A DNA stretch of 64,000 nucleotides from Acinetobacter pittii (lineage in GTDB: Bacteria; Pseudomonadota; Gammaproteobacteria; Pseudomonadales; Moraxellaceae). The stretch spans positions 1,426,001 through 1,490,000 of the forward strand of contig NZ_CP139286.1 in NCBI RefSeq assembly GCF_034067285.1, given 5' to 3'. Position numbers and translations under genes: made by a program. Positions 37,304 through 47,618 of the stretch are shown here, piece by piece. The notes below the pieces were generated by a model. The model ran no database searches, was not told the DNA's origin, and worked only from the letters and a program-made list of their open reading frames with translations. How positions within the stretch are numbered: the first letter of the stretch is position 1; every line of letters starts with the position of its first letter.

Positions 37304-38659
37304 ATGAGCGCATTATTTATGATTGCAGCAGCAGCTCTCTTGCTCGGTCCATTAATTGCAATTCATGAGTTCGGCCATTATTGGGTGGCGCGAAAACTTG
37401 GCGTTAAGGTTTTAGTATATTCAATTGGTTTTGGTCCAACATTACTCAAATGGACATCAAAAAAATCTGGAATTAAATATCAACTTTCAGCTTTACCTTT
37501 AGGCGGTTACGTAAAAATGCTCGATGAGCGAGAAGGTAATGTTGCAGAGCAAGATTTACCTTATGCGTTTAACCGTCAAAAACCATGGAAACGTATAGCA
37601 ATTGTTGCGGCCGGACCTTTAATTAATTTGATTTTTGCTGTTTTACTTTTCTGGATTCTATTTTTACCAGCACAAGAACAACTAAATACGAGAGTAGGTA
37701 AAGTTATACCAAACTCGCCAGCAGCAACTGCCCAACTGCAAGTAGGTGACAAGATTATTGCTGTTGACGGAAAAGAAACGCAAACTTGGGAAAAACTTAA
37801 CTTTGCTTTGATTGACCGTGTGGGTGAAACTGGTAGCCTAAATCTTGATGTAGATCGTGCAGGCACTGAAAAAAATATTGTTTTGCCGATTAAAAACTTT
37901 TTAAAAAATCAGAATGAATCAGCTTTAGATGTATTAGGCTTTTTACCATATCGTCCTGTTATTCCAGCTGTTGTAACTGAGTTGACTGCAGATGGAGCAG
38001 CAATTCGACAAGGAATGAAAGTCGGTGATCGTATTGTATCTATTAATGGTCAAGCGATGAAAGACTGGTTTGATGTGGTAGAAGTTGTACAACACTCACC
38101 AGAAAAATTGCTCAGTATTGATGTGTTGCGTAATGGTCAACTCGTTCATTTGCAAGTCATGCCTCAAGGAAAGCGTGACAACATGGGGCAAGTGAGCGGG
38201 GTTTTAGGCGTAAAAAGCGATGCAGGAAAAATTACAATTCCTGACGAATATAAGCAAACAATTCAATATACTCCAATACAAGCTTTCGAGATGTCGTTAG
38301 ATAAGACTGGCCAAATCTCTAGCATGATATTGAGTTCGATAGTAAAAATGGTTAAGGGTTTAATTGGTTTAGAGAATCTTTCTGGACCAATTACTATCGC
38401 GAAAGTAGCGGGACAAAGTGCAGAAATGGGATGGCAGACTTTCATCTCATTTATGGCTTTAATGAGTGTAAGTCTTGGAATTTTAAATTTATTGCCCATT
38501 CCAATGCTAGATGGTGGACATCTTGTTTATTACATTATTGAGGCTATTCGCGGTAAGCCTGTTTCTGAACAAATACAAATGTTTGGTCTAAAAATTGGTA
38601 TGGTACTGCTCGGTAGTATGATGCTTTTAGCTTTATTTAACGATTTTATGCGTTTGTAA
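37304..38659 (+). CDS. rseP: Site-2 protease RseP
   Basis: 451-residue inner-membrane zinc metalloprotease. HEFGH in the first helix and LDGGH near the C-terminus supply the active-site residues; two PDZ domains lie between. In E. coli it cleaves RseA and signal-peptide remnants; in Acinetobacter the substrates are less clear. Lies just before bamA, as usual. Confidence 0.94.
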   Translation: MSALFMIAAAALLLGPLIAIHEFGHYWVARKLGVKVLVYSIGFGPTLLKWTSKKSGIKYQLSALPLGGYVKMLDEREGNVAEQDLPYAFNRQKPWKRIAIVAAGPLINLIFAVLLFWILFLPAQEQLNTRVGKVIPNSPAATAQLQVGDKIIAVDGKETQTWEKLNFALIDRVGETGSLNLDVDRAGTEKNIVLPIKNFLKNQNESALDVLGFLPYRPVIPAVVTELTADGAAIRQGMKVGDRIVSINGQAMKDWFDVVEVVQHSPEKLLSIDVLRNGQLVHLQVMPQGKRDNMGQVSGVLGVKSDAGKITIPDEYKQTIQYTPIQAFEMSLDKTGQISSMILSSIVKMVKGLIGLENLSGPITIAKVAGQSAEMGWQTFISFMALMSVSLGILNLLPIPMLDGGHLVYYIIEAIRGKPVSEQIQMFGLKIGMVLLGSMMLLALFNDFMRL

Positions 38660-38696
38660 ACGTATATGGATTTATAACTTACTGGAAAAAACTGGC

Positions 38697-41207
38697 ATGC
38701 GGCACACACATTTTTTAATGCCTTTGGCACTTGTTAGCGCTATGGCAGCGGTACAACAAGCATATGCAGCTGATGATTTCGTTGTTCGAGATATTCGTAT
38801 AGATGGATTGGTTCGTCTTACTCCTGCAAATGTTTCTACCATGTTGCCAATCAACAGTGGCGATCGCGTTAATGAACCGATGATCGCAGAAGCAATTCGA
38901 ACATTGTATGCCACTGGACTTTTTGACGATATTAAAGCCTCAAGAGACAACGACACTTTAGTTTTTAATGTCGTAGAGCGCCCAATTATTTCAAAACTCG
39001 AATTTAAGGGTAACAAACTTATTCCTAAAGAGGCTTTAGAGCAAGGCCTCAAAAAAATGGGCATTGCTGAAGGCGAAGTTTTTAAGAAGTCAGCTTTACA
39101 AACAATTGAAACTGAATTAGAGCAGCAATATACACAGCAAGGCCGTTATGATGCTGATGTAACTATTGATACTATTGCTCGTCCAAATAACCGTGTTGAA
39201 CTTAAATTAAATTTTAATGAAGGTACGGCTGCTAAAGTTTTTAATATTAATATCATTGGTAATACTGTTTTTAAAGACAGCGAAATTAAACAAGCTTTCG
39301 CAGTTAAAGAAAGTGGTTGGGCTTCTGTTGTAACCCGTAATGACCGTTATGCTAGAGAGAAAATGGCAGCAAGCCTTGAAGCTTTGCGTGCGATGTATCT
39401 GAATAAAGGTTATATCAATTTTCATATCAATAACTCGCAGCTTAATATTAGTGAAGATAAAAAGAATATCTTTATTGAAGTTGCTGTAGAGGAAGGTAGT
39501 CAGTTCAAATTTGGTCAAACCAAGTTTTTAGGTGATGCACTTTATAAACCTGAAGAACTGCAAGCTTTAAAAATTTATAAAGATGGCGATACTTATTCAC
39601 AAGAAAAAGTAAATGCTGTTAAGCAATTGTTATTGCGTAAATATGGTAATGCTGGTTATTACTTTGCTGATGTGAACGTTGTTCCGCAAATTAATAATGA
39701 GACGGGTGTTGTTGACTTAAATTACTATGTAAACCCAGGTCAGCAAGTTACTGTACGTCGTATTAATTTTACAGGTAACAGTAAAACTGCCGATGAAGTA
39801 TTGCGTCGTGAAATGCGTCAAATGGAAGGCGCTTTAGCGAGTAATGAAAAAATTGATTTATCTAAAGTACGTTTAGAGCGTACAGGATTCTTCAAAACAG
39901 TTGATATTAAACCAGCTCGTATCCCGAATTCACCAGATCAGGTGGACTTAAACGTAAATGTTGAAGAACAACACTCGGGAACTACAACCTTAGCTGTGGG
40001 TTACTCACAAAGTGGTGGTGTCACCTTCCAGGCAGGTTTAAGCCAAACGAACTTTATGGGAACGGGTAATCGTGTTTCGATCGATTTATCTCGTTCTGAA
40101 ACTCAAGATTACTATAACTTAAGTGTTACCGACCCTTACTTTACAATTGATGGGGTAAGCCGAGGTTATAACGTTTACTACCGTAAGACTAAACTTAATG
40201 ATAATTATAACGTTAATAACTATGTTACCGATAGTTTCGGTGGTAGTTTGAGTTTTGGTTATCCAATTGATGAAAATCAAAGTTTAAGTGCTTCACTTGG
40301 TGTTGATAATACTAAGGTAACAACTGGTCCTTATGTCTCTACTTATGTACGTGACTACTTAAAGGCAAATGGTGGAAAAACTACTTCAACAAGTACTTAC
40401 TGCCTCGTTGACCTTGAAAAAGATCCAACAACAGGATTGTATAAGTGTCCAGATGGCAAAACTTCTGAGCCTTATGGAAGTGCATTTGAGGGTGAGTTCT
40501 TTACTTATAACCTGAATTTAGGTTGGTCATATAACACCTTAAATAGACCAATTTTCCCGACTTCAGGTATGTCACATCGAGTTGGCCTTGAAATTGGTTT
40601 GCCGGGTAGTGATGTCGATTATCAAAAAGTAACTTATGATGCTCAAGCCTTTTTCCCAATTGGTAGTACAGGTTTTGTACTTCGTGGTTATGGTAAGCTT
40701 GGCTATGGTAATGATTTGCCGTTCTATAAAAACTTCTATGCGGGTGGTTACGGTTCTGTTCGTGGTTATGACAACAGTACTTTGGGGCCGAAATATTCAA
40801 GTGTGAATTTACAAGAAGAAGGTAAAAATGACTCTTCTCCAGAAGAAGTTGGTGGTAATGCTTTAGTTCAGTTTGGAACAGAGCTTGCTTTACCATTACC
40901 TTTCAAAGGAGATTGGACTCGTCAAGTGAGACCAGTCATTTTTGCTGAAGGCGGTCAAGTATTTGATACCAAGTGCGATGTTGGCTCCTATTCTATGATT
41001 ATGAATGGGCAGCAAATCGCAGACGCTAGAAAATACTGTGAAGATAACTACGGTTTTGATTTAGGCAATATGCGTTATAGCGTAGGTGTAGGATTTACAT
41101 GGATCACTATGATTGGACCATTATCTCTTAGTTATGCATTCCCGTTAAATGACAAGCCTGGTGACGAAACTAAAGAGATTCAGTTTGAAATCGGTCGTAC
41201 TTTCTAA
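38697..41207 (+). CDS. bamA: Outer membrane protein assembly factor BamA
   Basis: 836 residues. A signal peptide (to about residue 24, ending AYA) is followed by five POTRA domains (about 25-425) and a 16-strand barrel ending with aromatic Phe (IGRTF). Contains the loop 6 motif VRGYD. Folds outer membrane proteins. The barrel holds cysteine-containing loops (STYCLVDLEK and KTKCPD-like positions near residues 565-585) that look surface exposed. Confidence 0.95.
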   Translation: MRHTHFLMPLALVSAMAAVQQAYAADDFVVRDIRIDGLVRLTPANVSTMLPINSGDRVNEPMIAEAIRTLYATGLFDDIKASRDNDTLVFNVVERPIISKLEFKGNKLIPKEALEQGLKKMGIAEGEVFKKSALQTIETELEQQYTQQGRYDADVTIDTIARPNNRVELKLNFNEGTAAKVFNINIIGNTVFKDSEIKQAFAVKESGWASVVTRNDRYAREKMAASLEALRAMYLNKGYINFHINNSQLNISEDKKNIFIEVAVEEGSQFKFGQTKFLGDALYKPEELQALKIYKDGDTYSQEKVNAVKQLLLRKYGNAGYYFADVNVVPQINNETGVVDLNYYVNPGQQVTVRRINFTGNSKTADEVLRREMRQMEGALASNEKIDLSKVRLERTGFFKTVDIKPARIPNSPDQVDLNVNVEEQHSGTTTLAVGYSQSGGVTFQAGLSQTNFMGTGNRVSIDLSRSETQDYYNLSVTDPYFTIDGVSRGYNVYYRKTKLNDNYNVNNYVTDSFGGSLSFGYPIDENQSLSASLGVDNTKVTTGPYVSTYVRDYLKANGGKTTSTSTYCLVDLEKDPTTGLYKCPDGKTSEPYGSAFEGEFFTYNLNLGWSYNTLNRPIFPTSGMSHRVGLEIGLPGSDVDYQKVTYDAQAFFPIGSTGFVLRGYGKLGYGNDLPFYKNFYAGGYGSVRGYDNSTLGPKYSSVNLQEEGKNDSSPEEVGGNALVQFGTELALPLPFKGDWTRQVRPVIFAEGGQVFDTKCDVGSYSMIMNGQQIADARKYCEDNYGFDLGNMRYSVGVGFTWITMIGPLSLSYAFPLNDKPGDETKEIQFEIGRTF

Positions 41208-41248
41208 GTACGACTTGACTAAACAATCAAATAAGGACACAAATTAAG

Positions 41249-41749
41249 ATGAAAAAATTAAATATATTAATGTTAGGGTTAGGCCTTACTGTTTCTGCTA
41301 TGACGAATGCTGCTGGTTATGGCGTGATTGATCTTGCTAAAGTTGTTGAAAGCAGTACTTATTTAAAACAACAAAATGCAAGTTTAAATCAATCCGTTAA
41401 ACCAACGACTACTCGCCTTGAGCAGTTGGGTAAAGAGTTAGAAGGTCTTCAGCGTCAAGCCCAAACACAAGGCCAAAAAATGAAAGAAGATGATATTAAA
41501 AAGCTTCAGACTCAATATCAGTCAAAATTAAATGAATTTAATTCAACTCAACAAGGGTTGCAGTCTAAAGTTCAAACTAGTTTGCAAGGAATGAACTCAA
41601 CTTTTGAGAGCCGTGTGAAGCAAGCCGCTGAACAATTACGAAAAGAAAATAATCTTGACTTCATTTTGAATAAAAATTCGACCGTTGCCTATGACGCTAA
41701 ATATGATTTAACTGATAAAATGATACAAAAGGTTAATTCAATGAAATAA
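41249..41749 (+). CDS. skp: Periplasmic chaperone Skp/OmpH
   Basis: 166 residues with a signal peptide (ending near TNA). The mature part is a long amphipathic coiled coil rich in Gln, Lys and Leu, as in Skp, which carries unfolded outer membrane proteins to BamA. Starts 41 bases after bamA with a GGAC-type weak site. Confidence 0.92.
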   Translation: MKKLNILMLGLGLTVSAMTNAAGYGVIDLAKVVESSTYLKQQNASLNQSVKPTTTRLEQLGKELEGLQRQAQTQGQKMKEDDIKKLQTQYQSKLNEFNSTQQGLQSKVQTSLQGMNSTFESRVKQAAEQLRKENNLDFILNKNSTVAYDAKYDLTDKMIQKVNSMK

Positions 41750-41753
41750 ATTA

Positions 41754-42824
41754 ATGAAAGTGCAACATTATCGTTTAGATGAACTAGCTCACCTAGTTAA
41801 TGGTGAGTTAGTTGGTACGGGTAGTCTTCAATTTATAAACTTAGCAAGTTTAGAAAATGCTGAACCTTCTCATATTACTTTCGTGAATGGCGAAAAGTAT
41901 ATAGATCAAGCAAAAGCTAGCCGTGCGGGTGCGTACATTGTTACAAACTCAATTAAAGAACAGCTTACTGATAAACAAAATTTTATTATTGTTGATAATC
42001 CTTATTTAGCTTTTGCCATCCTTACCGATGCTTTTGATAAAAAGATCACATCAATAGGTATTGAAAGTACTGCTCAAATTCATCCATCTGCAATTATTTC
42101 TGAAAATGCATATATTGGCCATTACGTTGTAATTGGTGAAAATTGTGTAGTAGGAGATAACACGATTATTCAGTCTCATACTCGTCTGGATGATAATGTG
42201 GAAATTGGAAAGGATTGTTTTATTGATTCTCATGTCACTATTACGGGTGGGGCTAAATTACTTGACCGCGTTCGAGTCCATGCAAGTACCGTAATTGGTA
42301 GTGAAGGATTTGGCTTTGCACCATATCAAGGTAAATGGCATCGTATTGCACAATTAGGTTCAGTTATCATTGGTAATGATGTCCGCATTGGTTCAAATTG
42401 TAGTATTGATCGGGGTGCTTTAGATAATACAATTTTGGAAGATGGGGTAATTATTGATAACCTTGTGCAAATTGCACATAACGTTCATATTGGTTCAAAT
42501 ACTGCTATTGCTGCTAAATGTGGAATTGCAGGAAGTACTAAAATTGGCAAAAACTGTATTCTTGCAGGTGCCTGTGGTGTGTCTGGTCACCTTTCAATCA
42601 CTGATAATGTGACTTTAACAGGAATGTCAATGGTCACAAAAAATATTTCTGAAGCTGGTACTTATTCTTCAGGAATTGGATTATTTGAAAATAGTCATTG
42701 GAAAAAGACGATTGTACGCTTGCGACAATTAGCAGATGTGCCATTGACCCAAATCACTAAACGACTTGATCATATACAAGCTCAAATAGAGTCTCTTGAA
42801 TCAACTTTTAATTTGCGTAAATAG
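41754..42824 (+). CDS. lpxD: UDP-3-O-acylglucosamine N-acyltransferase
   Basis: 356 residues. Third step of lipid A synthesis. An N-terminal uridine-binding domain is followed by many left-handed hexapeptide repeats and a C-terminal helix ([13 protein letters not shown]). GSEGFGFA and the catalytic His region (QIAHNVHIG) are present. It is 4 bases behind skp. Confidence 0.95.
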   Translation: MKVQHYRLDELAHLVNGELVGTGSLQFINLASLENAEPSHITFVNGEKYIDQAKASRAGAYIVTNSIKEQLTDKQNFIIVDNPYLAFAILTDAFDKKITSIGIESTAQIHPSAIISENAYIGHYVVIGENCVVGDNTIIQSHTRLDDNVEIGKDCFIDSHVTITGGAKLLDRVRVHASTVIGSEGFGFAPYQGKWHRIAQLGSVIIGNDVRIGSNCSIDRGALDNTILEDGVIIDNLVQIAHNVHIGSNTAIAAKCGIAGSTKIGKNCILAGACGVSGHLSITDNVTLTGMSMVTKNISEAGTYSSGIGLFENSHWKKTIVRLRQLADVPLTQITKRLDHIQAQIESLESTFNLRK

Positions 42825-42830
42825 AATATT

Positions 42831-43316
42831 ATGACCGAGTCAACTACACCTAAATTTGCCATCCCTGAATTACCAATGCAGATTCAAACGATTCGTCAAT
42901 ATTTGCCGCATCGTTACCCATTCTTATTGGTTGATCGTGTGACTGAAGTAACTGACAACAGTATTGTTGGTTATAAAAATGTTTCTATCAATGAAGAGTT
43001 CTTGCAAGGACATTTCCCTGAATATCCAATTATGCCGGGTGTATTAATTGTAGAAGCATTAGCTCAAGTTTCAGGCGTTCTAGGTTTCATTATGAACAAT
43101 GAGACGCCAAAACCAGGTTCTTTATTCCTCTTTGCTGGTGCAGAAAAGGTTAGATTTAAAAAACAAGTAGTTGCGGGCGACCAACTTGTATTAAAATCTG
43201 AATTAGTAATGCAAAAACGCGGTATCTACAAATATAACTGTACGGCTACCGTTGATGGTATTGTAGCAACAACCGCTGAAATTATGATTTCACACCAAAA
43301 AACAGAGCAGGCATGA
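42831..43316 (+). CDS. fabZ: 3-hydroxyacyl-ACP dehydratase FabZ
   Basis: 161 residues, hotdog fold. Active-site His in PHRYPFLLVDRV and Glu in PGVLIVEALAQ. Fatty acid elongation; competes with LpxA for hydroxyacyl-ACP. Its stop overlaps the lpxA start (ATGA). Confidence 0.96.
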   Translation: MTESTTPKFAIPELPMQIQTIRQYLPHRYPFLLVDRVTEVTDNSIVGYKNVSINEEFLQGHFPEYPIMPGVLIVEALAQVSGVLGFIMNNETPKPGSLFLFAGAEKVRFKKQVVAGDQLVLKSELVMQKRGIYKYNCTATVDGIVATTAEIMISHQKTEQA

Positions 43317-44101
43317 GCAATCACGATTTAATTCATTCTACGGCCATTATTGATCCATCTGCAGTGATTGCCCCAGATGTCCAAATAGGACCTTATTGTA
43401 TTATTGGTCCAAATGTGACAATTGGTGCTGGTACTAAATTACATTCACATGTTGTAGTGGGTGGTTTTACCAAAATTGGTCAAAATAATGAGATTTTTCA
43501 ATTCGCAAGTGTTGGTGAAGTTTGCCAAGACTTGAAATACCAAGGGGAAGAAACTTGGTTAGAGATTGGAGATCATAATTTAATTCGTGAGCATTGCAGT
43601 TTACATAGAGGAACTGTACAAGATAATGCTTTAACTAAAATAGGTAGTCATAACTTATTGATGGTTAATACGCATATTGCACATGATTGTGTTGTTGGTG
43701 ATCATAATATTTTCGCAAATAATGTCGGTGTTGCTGGACACGTACATATCGGTGATCATGTCATTATTGGTGGTAATTCTGGGATTCATCAATTCTGTAA
43801 AATTGATTCTTACAGTATGGTTGGTGGAGCATCTTTAATCTTAAAAGATGTGCCGGCTTATGTTATGGCGTCTGGTAATCCAGCACATGCATTTGGTATC
43901 AATATTGAAGGTATGCGCCGAAAGGGTTGGTCTAAAAATACAATTCAAGGTCTTAGAGAGGCTTATAAATTGATTTTTAAATCAGGCCTGACTTCTGTTC
44001 AAGCGGTTGAGCAGATTAAAAATGATATCCTTCCAAACGTTCCAGAAGCTCAATTGTTAATTGACTCTGTTGAACAATCAGAACGTGGTATTGTGCGTTA
44101 A
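43313..44101 (+). CDS. lpxA: UDP-N-acetylglucosamine acyltransferase
   Basis: 262 residues. First step of lipid A synthesis. Left-handed beta helix of hexapeptide repeats, catalytic His in NTHIAHDC, and C-terminal helical domain. Loss of lpxA, lpxC or lpxD in A. baumannii is known to remove lipooligosaccharide and give colistin resistance; here lpxA and lpxD are intact. lpxB does not follow; a terminator ends the operon. Confidence 0.96.
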   Translation: MSNHDLIHSTAIIDPSAVIAPDVQIGPYCIIGPNVTIGAGTKLHSHVVVGGFTKIGQNNEIFQFASVGEVCQDLKYQGEETWLEIGDHNLIREHCSLHRGTVQDNALTKIGSHNLLMVNTHIAHDCVVGDHNIFANNVGVAGHVHIGDHVIIGGNSGIHQFCKIDSYSMVGGASLILKDVPAYVMASGNPAHAFGINIEGMRRKGWSKNTIQGLREAYKLIFKSGLTSVQAVEQIKNDILPNVPEAQLLIDSVEQSERGIVR

Positions 44102-44114
44102 GCAAAGATATTAT

Positions 44115-44147
44115 AAAAAAGACACCGCAATATGCGGTGTCTTTTTT
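44115..44147. terminator. Bidirectional terminator after lpxA
   Basis: 15-base arms (44115-44129 and 44133-44147) including GACACCGCA/TGCGGTGTC, flanked by A6 and T6. It ends both the envelope operon and the convergent cpoB gene. Confidence 0.85.
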
Positions 44148-44158
44148 CTTAAAAACTT

Positions 44159-45028
44159 TTATTTATTAAAAAATTTGGCTTCTTCAGATTTTGGATACTG
44201 ACTTAAGATCTTAGCTTTATATTGATTTGCTGAAACAGTATTTTTATCGACATCTTTGGCAATACTGTAGAGTTGGTAAAGGGCACGAGGAGCTTTACTG
44301 GAATTTGGGTATTGCGTAGCGACTACATTATAGTTCTTTTTAGCTTCATTATAATTTACTGGATCAGTAGCTAAATTAAACTCGGCTAACCAAAAGTAGG
44401 CGTTCCCTGTATAGACGCTATTAGGATGATTTTTTATAAAGTTTTGCATTGGAGCAATCGCTTTTTTTGCTCCACCTTGTTTATAGGCATCTAAAGCGAC
44501 GGTATACGCTGCTTTTTCAAGTTCTACAGGGTTTGATTGATTTTGTACAGGCGATGGAACAGGTTGTGTTACTTGAGTCGGTGAGGAAGGGGCAACTTGA
44601 TTTGTAGAAGCTGTACTATTTACTGCTTTATTGTCAGTAGGCGAAGTTTCTGTGCTTCCAGCAGTTGTAGTATCACTATTTGCGGTATTGTCTGGCGTTG
44701 CACTTTCCGGATCTACTTTTTGATTAAGTAACTCTAGACGTTGATCTAAATCAGTATAGCGATTAGCTAAATCTTTTTTCAATTGTTCAATATCGTTGGA
44801 TTGTTCTTCTAATTGTCCACGTAGAGTGCGTATATCACTTTCTAATTGTTGATTTTTTTGCATCAATTCCCAATTTAAATTACTAGGAGCTGAAGAATTA
44901 CTAGATACAGTAGTGGTTGAGTTGCCGCCACTTTGGCTTAAACCGCGCGATTCAATTGGAATATTGGCATAGAGAGAAGTAGTGCTCATTAAGGCAATAA
45001 ATAATAAAGAATGCTTCATCAATCGCAT
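44159..45028 (-). CDS. ybgF: CpoB/YbgF-like TPR protein
   Basis: 289 residues. Signal peptide, then a coiled coil (about residues 50-105, QQLESDIRTLRGQLEEQ), a Ser/Thr/Pro/Gln-rich linker (about 106-165), and C-terminal TPR repeats (NSVYTGNAYFWLAEF). This is the layout of YbgF/CpoB, which coordinates cell wall synthesis and outer membrane constriction with Tol-Pal. It is not beside tol-pal genes here. Confidence 0.88.
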   Translation of the reverse strand: MRLMKHSLLFIALMSTTSLYANIPIESRGLSQSGGNSTTTVSSNSSAPSNLNWELMQKNQQLESDIRTLRGQLEEQSNDIEQLKKDLANRYTDLDQRLELLNQKVDPESATPDNTANSDTTTAGSTETSPTDNKAVNSTASTNQVAPSSPTQVTQPVPSPVQNQSNPVELEKAAYTVALDAYKQGGAKKAIAPMQNFIKNHPNSVYTGNAYFWLAEFNLATDPVNYNEAKKNYNVVATQYPNSSKAPRALYQLYSIAKDVDKNTVSANQYKAKILSQYPKSEEAKFFNK

Positions 45029-45294
45029 GAGTATAGGTCCATAATTTTATGTAAAAGCCAACTTGAGAAGGGAATATATAAACTATTCACGCTAGCTATC
45101 TAAGGTTTTAATTGATCATTGCAATTAAAACAGCTAACAGTATAAATGCAAGAATAGTTTACAATCTTCAAGCATATTTTATTAAAAATAAGTATCAAGA
45201 AAGAATATAAGATTAGAAATTCTAGAATTTTATGTATTTTTGCTGATGAATTAATCAATTGAAACATAAACTTGCTTAAAAATGAGAAGAAGGC

Positions 45295-45322
45295 TTGCAA
45301 CTCTTTTAAAAATCTCTATACT
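45295..45322 (+). promoter_or_regulatory. Promoter of the SRP RNA gene
   Basis: TTGCAA (45295-45300), a 16-base spacer and TATACT (45317-45322). The distance to the RNA 5' end fits a start near 45330-45334. Confidence 0.7.
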
Positions 45323-45333
45323 CTGTTTTGCAA

Positions 45334-45450
<117 letters not shown>

Positions 45451-45452
45451 CC

Positions 45453-45935
45453 TTAATCCACTTTCCGTTGGATTGCTTTAATAATTACATCTAAATCAAA
45501 TCCTCTATATTGTAAAAATCTCATTTGTTTTGCTTTAAGTTTAGGATCTTTTTCTACTTCTTCACCGAACTTCTTTACTTTAAGCTGATAAGCCTGTTCT
45601 ACCCAATCAATGTTATGAATTTCATCTGCAATTAAATCATTTTCGATTTGTTTTGTTTTTAAAGCTTGTTTAATACGTTTTGGGCCTTTACCTTTTCGAA
45701 TTTGGCTAGCTAATGTCAGTTCTGCAACGCGTTGGTCACTTTGATAGTTTTGTTCAGATAATTCTTCAACAAGTTGTTTAACCTCTTCTGGGTTTTGTGC
45801 ATAACGATTTAATTTTTCGGTAAGTTCTGCTTTTGAATAATCTCGACGAGTCAATAAAGCGAAAGCATAGGAGCGCAAACGCTGACCTGTAAGCAAAGCA
45901 CGTTGTTGAGACTGTTCTTCTGATCTTTTGAACAT
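45453..45935 (-). CDS. recX: Regulatory protein RecX
   Basis: 160 residues of helical RecX repeats (RRDYSKAELTEKL, then GKGPKRIKQAL). Modulates RecA filaments. It lies directly downstream of recA on the same strand, with a hairpin between them, the usual arrangement. Confidence 0.9.
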   Translation of the reverse strand: MFKRSEEQSQQRALLTGQRLRSYAFALLTRRDYSKAELTEKLNRYAQNPEEVKQLVEELSEQNYQSDQRVAELTLASQIRKGKGPKRIKQALKTKQIENDLIADEIHNIDWVEQAYQLKVKKFGEEVEKDPKLKAKQMRFLQYRGFDLDVIIKAIQRKVD

Positions 45936-45951
45936 ATTAAGGTTTCCTTAT

Positions 45952-45976
45952 AAAAAACGCCCCGAAGGGCGTTTTT
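45952..45976 (-). terminator. Intergenic terminator between recA and recX
   Basis: AAAAACGCCC, loop CGAA, GGGCGTTTTT. On the minus strand it follows the recA stop, so recX is probably expressed by partial read-through. Confidence 0.8.
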
Positions 45977-45997
45977 AAGACTAATGAGCGATAATGA

Positions 45998-47044
45998 TTA
46001 AGACTCTAATAGAAGATCTTCTTCTTCCTCTTCGACCTGTACAGCGCCATTAGTACCCGTAGTTAATAGTTGTTCACGGATAACTTTTTCAATCTCTCCA
46101 GCCATTTGAGGGTTTTCTTCAAAGTGGCGGATAACGTTGTTTTTACCTTGACCAATTTTATTGCCTTGATACGAATACCAAGCACCCGCTTTTTGCACGA
46201 TATCTTGTTGTACAGCTAAATCTACAAGTTCGCCAAGCTGGTTTGTACCTTTACCGTATAAGATTTGGAAAATAGCTTCTTTGAAAGGAGGAGCCATTTT
46301 GTTTTTAACAACCTTAACTCGAGTTTCAGAGCCGATGATTTCATCACCCTCTTTAACTTGACCAATACGGCGGATATCTAAACGTACAGAAGCATAGAAC
46401 TTCAATGCGTTACCACCAGTCGTAGTCTCAGGGCTACCAAACATTACACCAATTTTCATACGGATCTGGTTAATGAAAATAACCATACAGTTTGAGCGTT
46501 TAGCATTACCCGTAATTTTACGTAGCGCCTGACTCATTAAACGAGCTTGTAAGCCCATGTGAGAGTCGCCCATTTCGCCTTCAATTTCTGCTTTAGGAGT
46601 AAGTGCAGCAACTGAGTCGACAACGATTAAATCAATTGCGCCAGAGCGAACTAGCATATCTGCAATTTCAAGAGCTTGTTCACCGTTGTCAGGCTGTGAT
46701 ACAAGTAGATTATCAATGTCCACACCGAGTTTACGTGCATATTGTGGATCTAATGCGTGCTCTGCATCGATAAATGCACAAGTACCACCAGCTTTTTGAC
46801 ATTGCGCAATTGCTTGTAGAGTCATTGTGGTTTTACCAGAAGATTCTGGACCATAAATCTCAACGATACGACCTTTTGGTAAACCGCCAATCCCCAATGC
46901 AATATCTAAAGTCAAAGAACCTGTAGATACAGCTTCAACAGCTTGAACAGTGTTGTCACCGAGACGCATCACCGTATTTTTGCCAAATTGTTTTTCAATT
47001 TGACTTAGCGCGGCTTGTAATGCTTTGCTTTTATTCTCATCCAT
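45998..47044 (-). CDS. recA: Recombinase RecA
   Basis: 348 residues. Walker [10 protein letters not shown], the signature region [14 protein letters not shown], and an acidic C-terminal tail ([11 protein letters not shown]). DNA strand exchange. Acinetobacter lacks a standard LexA, so recA control differs from E. coli; I see no clear SOS box in the 145-base gap. Confidence 0.97.
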   Translation of the reverse strand: MDENKSKALQAALSQIEKQFGKNTVMRLGDNTVQAVEAVSTGSLTLDIALGIGGLPKGRIVEIYGPESSGKTTMTLQAIAQCQKAGGTCAFIDAEHALDPQYARKLGVDIDNLLVSQPDNGEQALEIADMLVRSGAIDLIVVDSVAALTPKAEIEGEMGDSHMGLQARLMSQALRKITGNAKRSNCMVIFINQIRMKIGVMFGSPETTTGGNALKFYASVRLDIRRIGQVKEGDEIIGSETRVKVVKNKMAPPFKEAIFQILYGKGTNQLGELVDLAVQQDIVQKAGAWYSYQGNKIGQGKNNVIRHFEENPQMAGEIEKVIREQLLTTGTNGAVQVEEEEEDLLLES

Positions 47045-47189
47045 CTCAAAAACCTCAATACTCTAAGTTCATCACGTTTAACCCAAGTGGATGCATTGAA
47101 TCTCAACTTGTTTCACAGGGCTAATAGTGACAGATTTTTTCTATAGCTTCTATGTGTTGTCTGTGTGTGTGCGACACAACTCGACGTTT

Positions 47190-47618
47190 TTATTCATCAC
47201 TATATGACCAGTGTTGATCATTCTCCTGTTTAAAGCGATTAATCTGACGACGATCCTTTTTACTCGGTCTATTTTCAGGTCGAGCAAGATTATGCAATTT
47301 TCGTTGGGATGCAATCAACTCCCGTCTAGCAATACTTACTTCTGTTTCTTCATAAAGTTGCTGGGCAACTGGCGCTGGACCACGTGTATTCGAAAGCGCT
47401 TTTACGACAACCGTTTTTTTATCAAAACCTTGTTGAATAATAAGTTCCATTCCGACACGAATTTCTTTTGAAACTTTTACACGCTCATTATTGTGATGTA
47501 CTTTACCTCCTTCGATCGCTGCTTTAGCAATTGAACGAGTTTTAAAAAAACGAGCAGCCCATAACCATTTGTCGACACGCATGGTCTCTACAGCATCGTT
47601 TTCAAGCAATTTTGACAT
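47190..47618 (-). CDS. hslR: Heat shock protein 15, S4-domain RNA-binding protein
   Basis: 142 residues. S4 domain (MRVDKWLWAARFFKTRSIA) and a basic C-terminal tail (PSKKDRRQINRF). In E. coli Hsp15 binds the free 50S subunit with stalled peptidyl-tRNA. ATG 47618 with AAAGG upstream. Overlaps the nucleotidase gene by 17 bases; yrfG-hslR order is also found in E. coli. Confidence 0.9.
   Translation of the reverse strand: MSKLLENDAVETMRVDKWLWAARFFKTRSIAKAAIEGGKVHHNNERVKVSKEIRVGMELIIQQGFDKKTVVVKALSNTRGPAPVAQQLYEETEVSIARRELIASQRKLHNLARPENRPSKKDRRQINRFKQENDQHWSYSDE

Noticed and set aside
38672..39064. 130-codon minus-strand frame over the bamA start
   Set aside because: Antisense to signal peptide and POTRA 1; no supporting features.
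40501..40896. 131-codon minus-strand frame inside bamA
   Set aside because: Antisense shadow, rich in His, Asn and Tyr as expected from reverse reading of the barrel; not a real gene.
45100..45300. 66-codon minus-strand frame next to the SRP RNA gene
   Set aside because: AT-rich, hydrophobic by composition, overlaps the SRP RNA promoter and lacks a ribosome site.
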